A stretch of DNA of 64,000 bases from an uncultured Paracoccaceae bacterium (GCA_947493335.1 CANLQO010000008.1:1-64000); one strand, 5' to 3'; shown: positions 17,586-26,610, counted from the stretch's first letter. Made by a program: numbers and translations. Notes: generated by a model from the sequence alone, not told the origin.

Positions 17586-18854
17586 TTAGTCCTGAAGCTC
17601 GACCGCTTCAGCCAACTGTTCCGCCGCCTCTTCCGGCGTAATAGAGTCGTCGGCAACGAACTCGGTAATCACTTCCATCATCGCGCCACGATACTTTTGC
17701 AGAACCGTCATGTTGTGCGCCATGGAGCGAACCAGTGTCCCCTCTTCGACGGATGCCGTCAGGTCGACCAGACCTTGCTGCTGACACTGCGTGAAACCGC
17801 CAACCGAAAGGTCAACGTCAGTGCGCGCAGGGATAGACCCTTTGGCAACGTTGAAGACCACCTGAAACTCTGGCGACATGATCGTGCTCGCAAGAAGTTG
17901 CTGGCCTTCGATGTAGTCTGGGTCCGTCTGATTGAAGAACACGACAGAGTCCGAGTTCAGAATGAACCCGTTTCCGCCCCAGTTCACCGGCGTCTGGTTA
18001 CAGTTGTAATCGACGCCTTCTTCGAAGCCGGCCAAGTTGGCCGAGGCAACCGTCCAGTCACCCATCATGAAGAACGCGGCCTCACCGGTCATCGTCATGG
18101 TCATGGACTGTTCCCACGAACGGCCGTTGATCCCGTCGTCCATGTAGCCAACCATGCGGCGCAATTGCGCGAATGAATCGATCATGCCTTGCGAACGCAT
18201 CGCATCAACATCCGCTTCCTGAAACGCGGCGCGATAGAGGTCTGCATCCATGCCGTAAACGACGCTGTCAAACGTTGTGGCGTCTGACCAATCCGCTGCG
18301 CCGTGGGCAAGACAGACATACCCAGCCGCTTGGATTGCATCGCATGCTGCGTTGAAGTCGTCCCAAGTCACAGGGATATCAAGGCCCAGCTCGTCCAAGA
18401 TCGCCGGAGAGCTATAGAGCCAGTTGACGCGGTGGATGTTCATCGGCGCCGCAACCCAGCTTCCCGCTGGCTTCATGACCGATGTCAGTTCCGGTGCAAC
18501 AACGTCGTCCCAGCCTTCTGCGGCTGCGAGTTCGTCCAGATTGGCCGTCGCGCCAATGCTGTCCCACTCGGCAATCTCTGGGCCTTTAAGCTGAACAGCG
18601 GCTGGCGCAATGCCCGCAACAACATCAGAACGCAGTTTTGCGAGTGTGTTGGACGTATGACCAGAAATCGCGGTTTGCTCCCAAATACCACCAGCGGCTT
18701 CGTACATTTCGCCGAGCGTTGCGATTGCGGCCGCTTCTGAGCCTTGGGCCCATTGGTGCATCATATTGGTTCTTGGTTCCGCTGCTGCCGTCGTCGCAAC
18801 CGCGACCATCGCCACTACGGACGCTCCCATAAGATGTGTTTTCGAGTTCTTCAT
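17586..18854 (-). CDS. sugar ABC transporter periplasmic binding protein
   Basis: A 422-residue extracellular solute-binding protein of the CUT1 (MalE/UgpB-like) class. A signal peptide is visible (MKNSKTHLMGASVVAMVAVATTAAAEP), so it acts in the periplasm. Family features include the TLAKLRSDVVAGIAPAAVQL region and GEAAFFMMGDWTVASA. The ATG at 18854 has a strong GAGGAGGAG ribosome site; the longer frame is discarded. It lies inside the sugar-acid operon, followed by a strong hairpin and the two permeases. The ligand is presumably the sugar or sugar acid degraded by the neighbouring enzymes. Confidence 0.92.
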   Translation of the reverse strand: MKNSKTHLMGASVVAMVAVATTAAAEPRTNMMHQWAQGSEAAAIATLGEMYEAAGGIWEQTAISGHTSNTLAKLRSDVVAGIAPAAVQLKGPEIAEWDSIGATANLDELAAAEGWDDVVAPELTSVMKPAGSWVAAPMNIHRVNWLYSSPAILDELGLDIPVTWDDFNAACDAIQAAGYVCLAHGAADWSDATTFDSVVYGMDADLYRAAFQEADVDAMRSQGMIDSFAQLRRMVGYMDDGINGRSWEQSMTMTMTGEAAFFMMGDWTVASANLAGFEEGVDYNCNQTPVNWGGNGFILNSDSVVFFNQTDPDYIEGQQLLASTIMSPEFQVVFNVAKGSIPARTDVDLSVGGFTQCQQQGLVDLTASVEEGTLVRSMAHNMTVLQKYRGAMMEVITEFVADDSITPEEAAEQLAEAVELQD

Positions 18855-18912
18855 TTGGTTCTCCTCCTCTTTGAACCTGTTGGAACGTATTTGGCGCGAA
18901 AAACGCGCCGGT

Positions 18913-19680
18913 CTAAATCGTAATTCCCCCATCAACATTGATTGTTTGGCCGGTGACAAAGCTCGCGTCTGGGGATGCAAGCCACGCGCAGGTTCCGGCG
19001 ATTTCTTCGGGTTTTGCGAAACGGCCCGAGGGCTGACGATCAAGAAACCACTGTCTGGCGGCAGCTTCGCTGCCCAGTTCGGTCACCATCTCCGCGATGC
19101 GGACCTGCAAGGACGGCGTCTCCACCACGCCGGGGCAAATCGCGTTCACGCGAATTCCATCTGCCAGATAGTCTGCGGCACAGGCTTTCATCAGGCCAAT
19201 CACTCCGCCCTTCGAAGCGCCATAAGCCGCACGTTTTGGGTAGCCCCTGATAGAGGATGCCACCGATGCAATCAAAATGACGGAGCCGCCGTTTTGTTTC
19301 ATCCGCGGGATGGCCGATTTCAGAACGTAGAACGCGCTGTCAAACGAGATGGATTGCGTCTTGCGCCAGTCTTCTAGCGTGCAGTCTTCGATGGTGCCCT
19401 GATGAACGAAGCCCACCGCATGAACCATCCCGTCAATCCGGCTCACACCCCCGAGCCAGGTCTCAACGGCTTCGGGATCGGTTGCGTCGACTTGCGTCGC
19501 CGTCTTGGTGTCGAGGCCTTCAAGGAACCCCGCATCAATATCTGACGCATGCACATTGGCCCCGTCGCGGATCAACCTTTCGGTGATCGCGCGACCGATG
19601 CCTTGCCCCGCCGCCGAAACGCAGATGGTTTTCCCATCCAATCGCCCTGCCGGCGCAGTTATCTGTGCTGTCTGGCTCAA
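18913..19680 (-). CDS. SDR oxidoreductase, second of two adjacent
   Basis: A 255-residue short-chain dehydrogenase. The cofactor loop is unusual (VSAAGQGIG instead of TGG/TGA), the catalytic Ser lies in LIASVASSIRGYP and the YxxxK is YGASK. It ends in the usual GQTINVDGGITI. The likely start is a TTG overlapping the TGA of the preceding SDR gene (TTGA), placing it in tight coupling. The ribosome site is weak. It may be the 2-keto-3-deoxy-acid 4-dehydrogenase or an epimerising dehydrogenase; which of the two adjacent SDRs does what cannot be told. Confidence 0.82.
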   Translation of the reverse strand: MSQTAQITAPAGRLDGKTICVSAAGQGIGRAITERLIRDGANVHASDIDAGFLEGLDTKTATQVDATDPEAVETWLGGVSRIDGMVHAVGFVHQGTIEDCTLEDWRKTQSISFDSAFYVLKSAIPRMKQNGGSVILIASVASSIRGYPKRAAYGASKGGVIGLMKACAADYLADGIRVNAICPGVVETPSLQVRIAEMVTELGSEAAARQWFLDRQPSGRFAKPEEIAGTCAWLASPDASFVTGQTINVDGGITI

Positions 19681-20429
19681 TACGTGGCCCGCCCGCCAGA
19701 CAGGTCGAAAACTGCGCCGGTAGAATACGAGCATTCCTCAGTGCACATCCAGCCGACCATGGCCGCGATCTCTTCGACCGTGCCCATCCGACCCATCGGG
19801 ATTTTGGCAAGCATATAGCCGATCTGCTCTTCGGTGACGTCATCCAGCATTTCGGTCTTGATGACGGCCGGACAGATTGCATTCGCCCGAATGTTGCTGG
19901 TTGCCAGTTCCTTGCCGAGGCTTTTCGTGAGACCGATCACCCCCGCCTTTGAAACGGAATAGGCCGACGCATTGGGATTGCCGTCTTTGCCCGCCATCGA
20001 CGCGATGTTTACGATCCGCCCATAGTCGCTTTGCTGCATGTAGGGCACGATCGCGCGGCAGGTGTGGAAGATGCCGTTCAGGTTGACGTTCATCACCGCG
20101 TTCCACGTGTCGAGCGGGTAATCTGTGACCGGTACGTTGACCCCTGCAATACCCGCAGCGTTCACGAGAATTTCTATGCCGCCCAGTGTGTCGGAAACGG
20201 ATGCAGCCCCGGCTTCGACCTGTGCGTAGTCAGACACATCAACGGTGTTGACTGCCACCTGCCCTAGCGGATCCAGTGCCGCTTTTGCACGCCCAAGTGC
20301 ATCTGCATTCACATCCCAAAGCGCCACCGACGCCCCGCTTTCAAGGAACCGTTTAGCAAAGGCAAAGCCCATACCGCGTGCGCCACCAGTGATGACCGCT
20401 CGGCGGCCTTTCAGGTCAAGTGTGTTCAT
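19677..20429 (-). CDS. SDR oxidoreductase, first of two adjacent
   Basis: A 250-residue classical SDR: NAD(P) site VITGGARGMG, NAAG motif (LVNAAGIAG), catalytic Ser (VNIASMAGKDG) and YSVSK. It lies 20 bp after the FAH-family hydrolase gene. In known diketo-hydrolase sugar pathways an SDR oxidises the C4 hydroxyl of the 2-keto-3-deoxy acid to give the substrate of the FAH enzyme; the neighbourhood fits that role. The assignment to that step is inference. Confidence 0.85.
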   Translation of the reverse strand: MNTLDLKGRRAVITGGARGMGFAFAKRFLESGASVALWDVNADALGRAKAALDPLGQVAVNTVDVSDYAQVEAGAASVSDTLGGIEILVNAAGIAGVNVPVTDYPLDTWNAVMNVNLNGIFHTCRAIVPYMQQSDYGRIVNIASMAGKDGNPNASAYSVSKAGVIGLTKSLGKELATSNIRANAICPAVIKTEMLDDVTEEQIGYMLAKIPMGRMGTVEEIAAMVGWMCTEECSYSTGAVFDLSGGRATY

Positions 20430-20449
20430 TGCGTTCTCCTCAGCACCCT

Positions 20450-21298
20450 TTACAGGGCGACAACAGTTTGTTTTTGCTCACCTAACCCGTCTATCCCAAG
20501 GCACACTTCGTCGCCTTCCTTCAACCAGACTTGCGGATTCATTCCGGCGCCAACACCAGGAGGGGTTCCGGTACAGATCAAATCTCCGGGCTCTAGTCGG
20601 GTGAATTCGGACATGTAGCTGACGATGGTTTCGACATCGAAGATCATCGTCGATGTCTTTCCGGTCTGCATGCGCTGCCCATTTACATCCAGCCACATGC
20701 CGAGCGACTGGACGTCGGCAATCTCGTCCGTTGTCGCCAGAAAAGGCCCTGTTGGACAGAAATTGGGGAAGCTTTTGCCTTTGACCCACTGCCCTGCGCG
20801 TTCCATTTGCCATGCGCGCTCAGAGATATCGTTGACCAGCACGAAACCCGCGATGTGATCCATCGCGTCTTCCTTTGAGATGTTGAGGGCAGGCTTGCCG
20901 ATGACGATGCCCAGCTCGACTTCCCAGTCGAGTTTTGTCATCTGCGGCGACTTGAGAATGTTGTCGTTCGGCCCGCAATAGGTAACGGTCGATTTGTTGA
21001 ACAAGATCGGTTCCACGGGAACCGGCAGTCCGGCCTCTTTGGCGTGATCCGAGTAGTTCAGCCCAACGCACCAGACGTTGAACGGCTGTGCCATGGGTGG
21101 TGCCAGGCGTTTGCCTTCGATATCCGCGACCGGCAGGCTTTTGGCGTCGGTTCCTTTCAACTTGGCCAGTAGCTCTGGCGACATGGTGCGCGGGCCAAAA
21201 TCGGCGACGATGGATGACGCGTCGCGCGCTACCCCGTCCGCATCAATGATGCAGGGGATTTTCGATCCGGTTTGGTCGCCGTAACGGGACAGTTTCAT
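20450..21298 (-). CDS. FAH-family hydrolase, probable diketo-deoxy-sugar-acid hydrolase
   Basis: A 282-residue fumarylacetoacetate hydrolase superfamily enzyme. The metal-binding acidic residues of the family are in LDWEVELGIVIG (Glu126, Glu128) and VNDISER (Asp157); KGKSFPNFCPTGPFL and CTGTPPGVG are family landmarks. Members in non-phosphorylative L-rhamnose, L-fucose and D-arabinose pathways cut 2,4-diketo-3-deoxy acids into pyruvate and a hydroxy acid. Its ATG overlaps the stop of the upstream enolase-like gene (ATGA). Position among SDRs and an aldonate dehydratase supports this role; alternatives are ureidoglycolate lyase or acylpyruvase activity. Confidence 0.85.
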   Translation of the reverse strand: MKLSRYGDQTGSKIPCIIDADGVARDASSIVADFGPRTMSPELLAKLKGTDAKSLPVADIEGKRLAPPMAQPFNVWCVGLNYSDHAKEAGLPVPVEPILFNKSTVTYCGPNDNILKSPQMTKLDWEVELGIVIGKPALNISKEDAMDHIAGFVLVNDISERAWQMERAGQWVKGKSFPNFCPTGPFLATTDEIADVQSLGMWLDVNGQRMQTGKTSTMIFDVETIVSYMSEFTRLEPGDLICTGTPPGVGAGMNPQVWLKEGDEVCLGIDGLGEQKQTVVAL

Positions 21299-22611
21299 GC
21301 TGCTGTTTCCTTTTTAGATTGTTTTCCCCACCACGTGTTCGCCAGGGGCGCACCGCCCACAAATGACTCCACCCCGAGGGCATCCTGAATGCGCAGGCAT
21401 TCGTTCCATTTCACCATTCGTTCGGAGCGGGTGAAGGAACCGACCTTCAGCTGCCCCCCGCCCAATCCTGTCGCCAGATGGCTGATGGAAACATCTTCGG
21501 TTTCACCGGATCGCGCCGAAACGATCGCGCCCCAGCCCGCGCTGCGAGCCTTGCGGAACGTATCAAAGCCTTCGGTGACGGTGCCCGCTTGGTTGACCTT
21601 AATCAGAACAGCATTGCAGGCCCCATCTTCTTGCGCCTGTTCAACGAGGGCGGCATTCGTCACCAGATAATCGTCGCCGATAATCTGCACGCGGTCCCCG
21701 AACCGACGGGTGAATTCGCGCGTTCCTTCAACATCGCCTTCGGCAAGCGGGTCTTCGATAGAGGCAATCGGATAGCTGTCCAGCCAGCCGCCCAACATGT
21801 CGATCATCGCGCCGTTGTCCATTTCACGGTCTTCAAGCGCCAACCGATAGCAGTCATCGGTGCAAAACTCTGATGCGGCGATATCAAGGGAGATGACAAC
21901 GCGCTCGCCTGGCTTTTCACCGGCCTTTTCAATCGCACTCACCAACGTCTCCAGCGCCTCTTCGTTGCTGTCGAAATTGGGCCACCAGCCACCTTCATCC
22001 GCGACACCGGCCATTTTCCCTTTGGACGCCATGATGTCGCCAGCGGCAAAATAGACCTCGTTGGTGATTTCCATCACCTCGTCAAAGCTGTCAGCGCCGG
22101 GCACCATAATCATGAAATCCTGAATGTCGACACGCCGGCCCGCATGCGCCCCACCGCCAAAGATCTGGATTTCCGGCAAGGGAAGCGACGGCGTAAAGCC
22201 GGTTGTTTCAGACACGTGCAGCCATAGCGCTTTGCCCGCATCCGCCGCAGCCGCGTGCAGCACTGCAAGAGAGGTGGCGACGGTTGCATTACCGCCAAGC
22301 GTTTCCTTCAGAGCCGACGGGTCGAGCCTTAGAATGACTCGATCAATGCCCGATTGGTCCGCTACATCCATGCCGGTGATCGCTTGCGCAATGGGACCGT
22401 TCACACTGGCGAGTGCGCGAGAAACTCCCTTACCCCGCAAAGCCCTGCCACCGTCGCGCAAATCAATCGCCTCGCGCGTTCCTCTGGAGGCGCCCGCAGG
22501 TGCAATTGCCCTGCCCACCACGCCGTTTGCTAGCGTCACATCCACTTCGACGGTCGGGTGGCCACGCGAGTCCCAGACCCGCCGCCCAAATACGCGTTTG
22601 ATGGCTGTCAC
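21295..22611 (-). CDS. enolase paralogue with altered active site
   Basis: A 438-residue enolase homologue, full length. Retained: His156, Glu206 (ADEGG), metal ligands Asp243, Glu286 and Asp313, catalytic Lys338 (LIKVNQAG) and Lys389. Changed by alignment to E. coli and yeast enolase: DIQEF becomes DIQDF (Asp165 for yeast Glu168), SHRSGE becomes SARSGE (Ala366 for yeast His373, a substrate phosphate contact), and the mobile loop PSGAST becomes PAGASR. It is therefore unlikely to be the housekeeping glycolytic enzyme. It overlaps by 4 bp both the kinase gene before it and the FAH gene after it. It may dehydrate a phosphorylated hydroxy acid made by the kinase; this is inference. Confidence 0.88.
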   Translation of the reverse strand: MTAIKRVFGRRVWDSRGHPTVEVDVTLANGVVGRAIAPAGASRGTREAIDLRDGGRALRGKGVSRALASVNGPIAQAITGMDVADQSGIDRVILRLDPSALKETLGGNATVATSLAVLHAAAADAGKALWLHVSETTGFTPSLPLPEIQIFGGGAHAGRRVDIQDFMIMVPGADSFDEVMEITNEVYFAAGDIMASKGKMAGVADEGGWWPNFDSNEEALETLVSAIEKAGEKPGERVVISLDIAASEFCTDDCYRLALEDREMDNGAMIDMLGGWLDSYPIASIEDPLAEGDVEGTREFTRRFGDRVQIIGDDYLVTNAALVEQAQEDGACNAVLIKVNQAGTVTEGFDTFRKARSAGWGAIVSARSGETEDVSISHLATGLGGGQLKVGSFTRSERMVKWNECLRIQDALGVESFVGGAPLANTWWGKQSKKETAA

Positions 22612-23621
22612 AGTGATACTTCCTTCAATACAGTTTTAAAAATTTCGACGAGGTCTGAGATCTGGCGAACGGGGTTCTTCAAGACCGAAACAGCCAGATT
22701 GCGGGTCTGTTCGCGTTCGGCCTCATCAAGGTATTCAACCGGCGATTTCCCATCGATCCGCGCCAGCATCAGTGCCGGCACAAGGCGCGCGATGCGCTCT
22801 TCCAACACCGTCGCATTCTCCCAAGAAATATGCGCGCAATACGCAACCCAGAACTCCTCGACAGCCGCCAATAGGTCTGCCCGCAAAGCCGGAACGTAGA
22901 TTGCTTTCAAAATCAGGTGGTTCAGACAAAAGGCCGGATCAAAACTCGCGTCGCCCATCGTCGCACATTCGGCGTCCAACAGGATCGGTGCACCGTTGCG
23001 GATCAAAATGTTCTTCGGGCTGACATCGCCATGCACCAGGACATTGGCGTTTTCGTATAGCGCCTCCGCCATCGCGTTCAGGGTATCAGCCAAGTCAGGG
23101 TGTACCTGTGCCGTGAACGTCAAATAGGGTTCGATCCGCAATGCTCGAAAGTCATCCCGGTTTTGAAAAGCTGACCTATCAAATCCTGCCTGCGCCGACA
23201 CCGCGTGAATGCGCCCAAGCAAATCGCCGACGGCCTTCGCCTCGCCGCGCGATGGGCTTCCAGTCAGCATCGCGTCTTTCCAGAGGTAAACACCCTCGCC
23301 CGCGATAAATTCCATTACGAACCCGTGCTCGGTCTCGGAACGGCCAAACAACTTCACGGCGTTATCGGGCGACAGATCTGCCGCCACCGAGAGCCATGCA
23401 TACTCGGCCGCATTGCGGTGAACCGGCGCCCGCCAATCGGCAGCAACCTTTAATTTCGGCAATGCAAACTTGACGCAATAGCGCGCACCACCCACCACAA
23501 CTGACGCAATATCAGAGGCGACGCCCCCAGCCAGAGCCGTGACATCTTGGGCATCGCCAGCCTGACCCAATCCCAGATCGGCAATTAGGTTCTGGCACTT
23601 GATTTCAAGAGTTTTGGTCAT
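22608..23621 (-). CDS. APH-fold small-molecule kinase
   Basis: A 337-residue phosphotransferase of the aminoglycoside phosphotransferase / choline kinase fold. The catalytic loop is VHGDVSPKN (residues 196-204, Asp199) and the metal-binding motif LLDAE (Asp216). An N-terminal lobe with GGVASDIASVV and YCVKFALP (probable ATP-binding Lys) precedes it. It is the first gene of the sugar operon, reading away from the divergent LacI gene, and its stop overlaps the enolase-like start by 4 bp. Co-translation with an enolase homologue suggests it phosphorylates a hydroxy acid such as glycerate or a sugar-acid fragment. The substrate is not determined. Confidence 0.85.
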   Translation of the reverse strand: MTKTLEIKCQNLIADLGLGQAGDAQDVTALAGGVASDIASVVVGGARYCVKFALPKLKVAADWRAPVHRNAAEYAWLSVAADLSPDNAVKLFGRSETEHGFVMEFIAGEGVYLWKDAMLTGSPSRGEAKAVGDLLGRIHAVSAQAGFDRSAFQNRDDFRALRIEPYLTFTAQVHPDLADTLNAMAEALYENANVLVHGDVSPKNILIRNGAPILLDAECATMGDASFDPAFCLNHLILKAIYVPALRADLLAAVEEFWVAYCAHISWENATVLEERIARLVPALMLARIDGKSPVEYLDEAEREQTRNLAVSVLKNPVRQISDLVEIFKTVLKEVSL

Positions 23622-23643
23622 TGCGTCGCGAATTCCGGTATTG

Positions 23644-23657
23644 TGTTCACGTGAACA
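23644..23657. promoter_or_regulatory. LacI-family operator, perfect 14-bp palindrome
   Basis: TGTTCACGTGAACA is a perfect palindrome with a central CG, the layout of LacI/GalR-family operators. It sits in the 116-bp gap between the kinase gene and the divergent LacI-type regulator, 22 bp from the kinase ATG, so it could control the operon and the regulator itself. Confidence 0.75.
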
Positions 23658-23737
23658 TATATCGCTGTGGTAACTTGTGTGTCAAGATGCAGTTAGCTAA
23701 GTCTGCCAACGTCAGAGCAACCAAGAGGTTAAATAAC

Positions 23738-24715
23738 GTGAGCCGCGTCACAATAAAAACCATCGCAAAAGATCTTGGCATCTCTCACATGACTGTCTCT
23801 CGGGCTTTGTCGGGCCACCCAAATGTCTTAAAAGAAACCCGCGAAACCATCCAAGCCCGCGCACGCGAACTCGGATACGTAAAAAGCGCGGCTGCGCTGG
23901 CTATGCGCGGCGATGGTCCGAGAATAGTAGGCCTTGTGCTGCCCAACATCGTGAATGAATTTTATGCACGGTTTGCCAATGCGATGTCGCTGGCCTGCGA
24001 CGCGGACGCGCTACAATTGATCATCCACCTGACCAATGATGACTTCGAAGCTGAGGAGCTCGCCCTTGCGCGCCTACTAGAGGTCAATGCATCGGCCGTC
24101 GTAATGGTGCCGACGCCGGTGCAGGCGAACTCGCCTACGCCGAACTATGGATCCATGCGCGTCATTGAACTCATCCGCCAGCGGGACACCAATATCGTAC
24201 ACCCTTCGATCATGGTGGAAGATGCAACGGCAATACGTGACGCGGTTCAGCACCTCGTCGATCAAGGCCATAGTAGGATCGCCTATATCGGAGCCAACCA
24301 GGCTCTTTCTAGCGGGCGTTTGCGGCTGGACGCATTCTTGGACGGTGCCAAGGAAGCAGGCTTGGACTCGAATGCCACGCAAGTGCGCACAGGCCCCCCT
24401 TCGTTTCAGATGGCACAAGTTCACGCCCGCGACATTCTTGAAACAGGCGCAACTACGGCCTTAGTTTGCGGTGGCGTCGAAATTTCAAACGGCGCCCTGA
24501 GTGCTTTCATGAGTCGTCCAAAAGGAACAGCTGAGAAGTTCGCCTTTGTCGGCTACGGCGACCCGTCATTTTACGCTTGGGTCAACGGTGGGATCACAAC
24601 GATTCAGGTGCCCGTCCTGCGCCTGGCGAATTCGGCAATTGACCTAGTCAAAATGGCAAACTTCAACGGCGGCTTACCTCGCCTTTCATTTCCGGCCAAT
24701 CTCATTATCCGGTGA
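23738..24715 (+). CDS. LacI-family transcriptional regulator
   Basis: A 325-residue LacI/GalR-type repressor. The N-terminal helix-turn-helix and hinge are clear (VTIKTIAKDLGISHMTVSRALSGHPNVLKETRETIQARARELGYVKSAAAL), followed by a periplasmic-binding-protein-like effector domain (RIVGLVLPNIVNEFYARFA, GHSRIAYIG, FVGYGDPSFYAWVNGGITTI). A GTG start at 23738 is chosen because GAGG lies 9 nt before it and it directly precedes the helix-turn-helix. It is divergent from the sugar-acid operon with a perfect palindrome between them, so it most likely represses that operon until a pathway sugar binds. Confidence 0.92.
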   Translation: MSRVTIKTIAKDLGISHMTVSRALSGHPNVLKETRETIQARARELGYVKSAAALAMRGDGPRIVGLVLPNIVNEFYARFANAMSLACDADALQLIIHLTNDDFEAEELALARLLEVNASAVVMVPTPVQANSPTPNYGSMRVIELIRQRDTNIVHPSIMVEDATAIRDAVQHLVDQGHSRIAYIGANQALSSGRLRLDAFLDGAKEAGLDSNATQVRTGPPSFQMAQVHARDILETGATTALVCGGVEISNGALSAFMSRPKGTAEKFAFVGYGDPSFYAWVNGGITTIQVPVLRLANSAIDLVKMANFNGGLPRLSFPANLIIR

Positions 24716-24800
24716 AACGCTTCATTTCTGTTGTCTAACGTCAGCGCTTTTGGGACGGATTTGAGGTTCCCGTAAGGGAGGATATCTGGTTCATCGCAGC

Positions 24801-24924
24801 TGTCATGGTGCTGTTAATTCCCGGACGCTTGCTTCAAAAAACTGGGCAAAATCAGTTACTGGTTGTGCTGTTATTTCCTGGATTGTATCCTTAATTTCGG
24901 GACTGTGCCTTTAATTTCCGGACG
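24801..24924. repeat. left-end transposase-binding repeats of the Tni element
   Basis: Four copies of a motif close to TTAATTTCCGGAC start at about 24814, 24871, 24891 and 24911; the last three are spaced exactly 20 bp apart. Repeats of this kind at the ends of Tn5053/Tn7-type elements bind the transposase. They overlap the tniA promoter region, so TniA may also control its own expression. Confidence 0.7.
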
Positions 24925-24933
24925 GTTCGTTTT

Positions 24934-26610
24934 GTGGATAAGTTGGATAGGCCCCGGCGCTTGGCAAAGGAAACAGAGAACTCGGAAGATTGGGCGCTCG
25001 CTATTGAGCGGGCTGATATGTTGCGTCCGATCTTAGAACTGGGCCGAGCTGGCCACGACGTGGGCCCGCTGTTGTTGGCTGCGGCGGAAGAGATGGGCGT
25101 TTCCCGTAGTTCTGTTTGGGAGTTTTATCGACGGTTGAAGCAAAACGATGGGCGGTCGAGCGCATTGCTTCCCAAGCGCCGTGGTCCAAAACGCGGGTCA
25201 CGTCGTTTGGGTCGAGAGGTTGAGGCCATCATTGAGCGCGTTCTACGCCGACACTATTTGGTGCCCGAGCCACCCAGTTTCCTCCGGATTGTGGGCGAGA
25301 TCCAGTCGGAGTGCGGGGCCCGGGGATTTCGCCGCCCAACCCGCCGTACGATCAAGGCCCGCCGAGACGCGATGGACCAGCGTGAAGTGCTGCGGAAGCG
25401 GAAAGGAGCTAAGGCCGCCAGAAAGGTATTCGAAGCGAGGGCAGGGGGGTTGGATGTGGAACACCCGTTGGAGGTTGTCCAGATTGATCACACCTTGGCA
25501 GATATTATCCTCGTTGACCAGGTTGAACGCAAACCTCTGGCGCGACCATGGCTGACACTCGCGATCGACGTTGCGACCCGTGTAGTCTTGGGTGCCTATG
25601 TCACTTTCGACGCTCCATCCGTCTTGTCCATTTGCCTTTGCCTTGACCACTGCGTGCGGCCGAAGTCCATCCGGACACCGAGTTCGCTTGAGCAACTCTA
25701 TTGGCCGACAGCCGGGATTCCACAGGCCATCCATGTCGATAACGGGCGGGACTTTCGCAGTGACGCCTTCCGATCGGCCTGTGCGGAATGGGGCATCTCG
25801 ATCAACTACCGGCCGCCGGGCCGCGTGCACTTTGGCGGACATATCGAGCGCCTGATTGGCACGACCATGGGTGCTGTGCATGTACTGCCGGGATCGACGC
25901 AATCTTCGCCAAAAGCCAAGGGCGAGTATGACAGCGCTGCCAAGGCCTCAATGACCCTGGATGAGTTCGAGGACTGGCTGCAACTGGAGATTTGTCGGTA
26001 CCATAATACACGCCACAACGGATTGCGGCGAACCCCGCTGGCCGCCTGGGCCGATCTTGGGGGCGACGATGCTGGCCGCCAGGTCGTGGACACCGATGCC
26101 TTCCGGATCAGTTTCCTTCCGTCAGAACGCCGCCAACTTGGCAGGACTGGGATCAACTTGTTTTCTATCGGCTATTGGAGTGACGCCTTCGCGCTGATGA
26201 TCGGGCGCGGCGCGGGGAAGGTTACAGTCAAGTACGACCCGCGAGATATGTCCCGGATTTGGGTGGTCACAGACGATGGTCGAACAATTGCGGCGCGCTA
26301 CAAGGATCTTGCGCGGCCCAAAGTTTCCCTTTGGGAGTCGCGGCGCGCCAATGCAATCTTCCATGAGCGGCACGGCGGAAGGATATCGGAAGCAATTCTG
26401 TTCGGGATCATTGAAGAGCAGCGGCGCATCGCCCATGCGTCGCGGCAACGGACGCTTACGGCGCGCCTGGACAAAGAACGCAAAGCACGCCTGCCAAACG
26501 ACAAGCCGAAGCGGGATCCGTCCCGAGAGATGTTCGCAATTGATACAAGCAACCCCAACCTTCCAACTTACCCGATAGATGACTTTGATGGACCTCGACG
26601 AAAGACTTGA
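24934..26610 (+). CDS. tniA: TniA transposase (DDE integrase type)
   Basis: A 558-residue Mu/TniA-type transposase. An N-terminal helix-turn-helix region (EEMGVSRSSVWEFYRRLKQ) is followed by the RNase-H-like catalytic core. Its acidic triad is visible: VVQIDHTLADI (first Asp), IHVDNGRDFRSDAF (second Asp) and GGHIERLIGT (Glu). A Mu-type C-terminal beta-barrel follows. It starts with GTG 23 bp after the terminal repeat array and overlaps tniB by 32 bp. The frame is intact. Confidence 0.93.
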   Translation: MDKLDRPRRLAKETENSEDWALAIERADMLRPILELGRAGHDVGPLLLAAAEEMGVSRSSVWEFYRRLKQNDGRSSALLPKRRGPKRGSRRLGREVEAIIERVLRRHYLVPEPPSFLRIVGEIQSECGARGFRRPTRRTIKARRDAMDQREVLRKRKGAKAARKVFEARAGGLDVEHPLEVVQIDHTLADIILVDQVERKPLARPWLTLAIDVATRVVLGAYVTFDAPSVLSICLCLDHCVRPKSIRTPSSLEQLYWPTAGIPQAIHVDNGRDFRSDAFRSACAEWGISINYRPPGRVHFGGHIERLIGTTMGAVHVLPGSTQSSPKAKGEYDSAAKASMTLDEFEDWLQLEICRYHNTRHNGLRRTPLAAWADLGGDDAGRQVVDTDAFRISFLPSERRQLGRTGINLFSIGYWSDAFALMIGRGAGKVTVKYDPRDMSRIWVVTDDGRTIAARYKDLARPKVSLWESRRANAIFHERHGGRISEAILFGIIEEQRRIAHASRQRTLTARLDKERKARLPNDKPKRDPSREMFAIDTSNPNLPTYPIDDFDGPRRKT

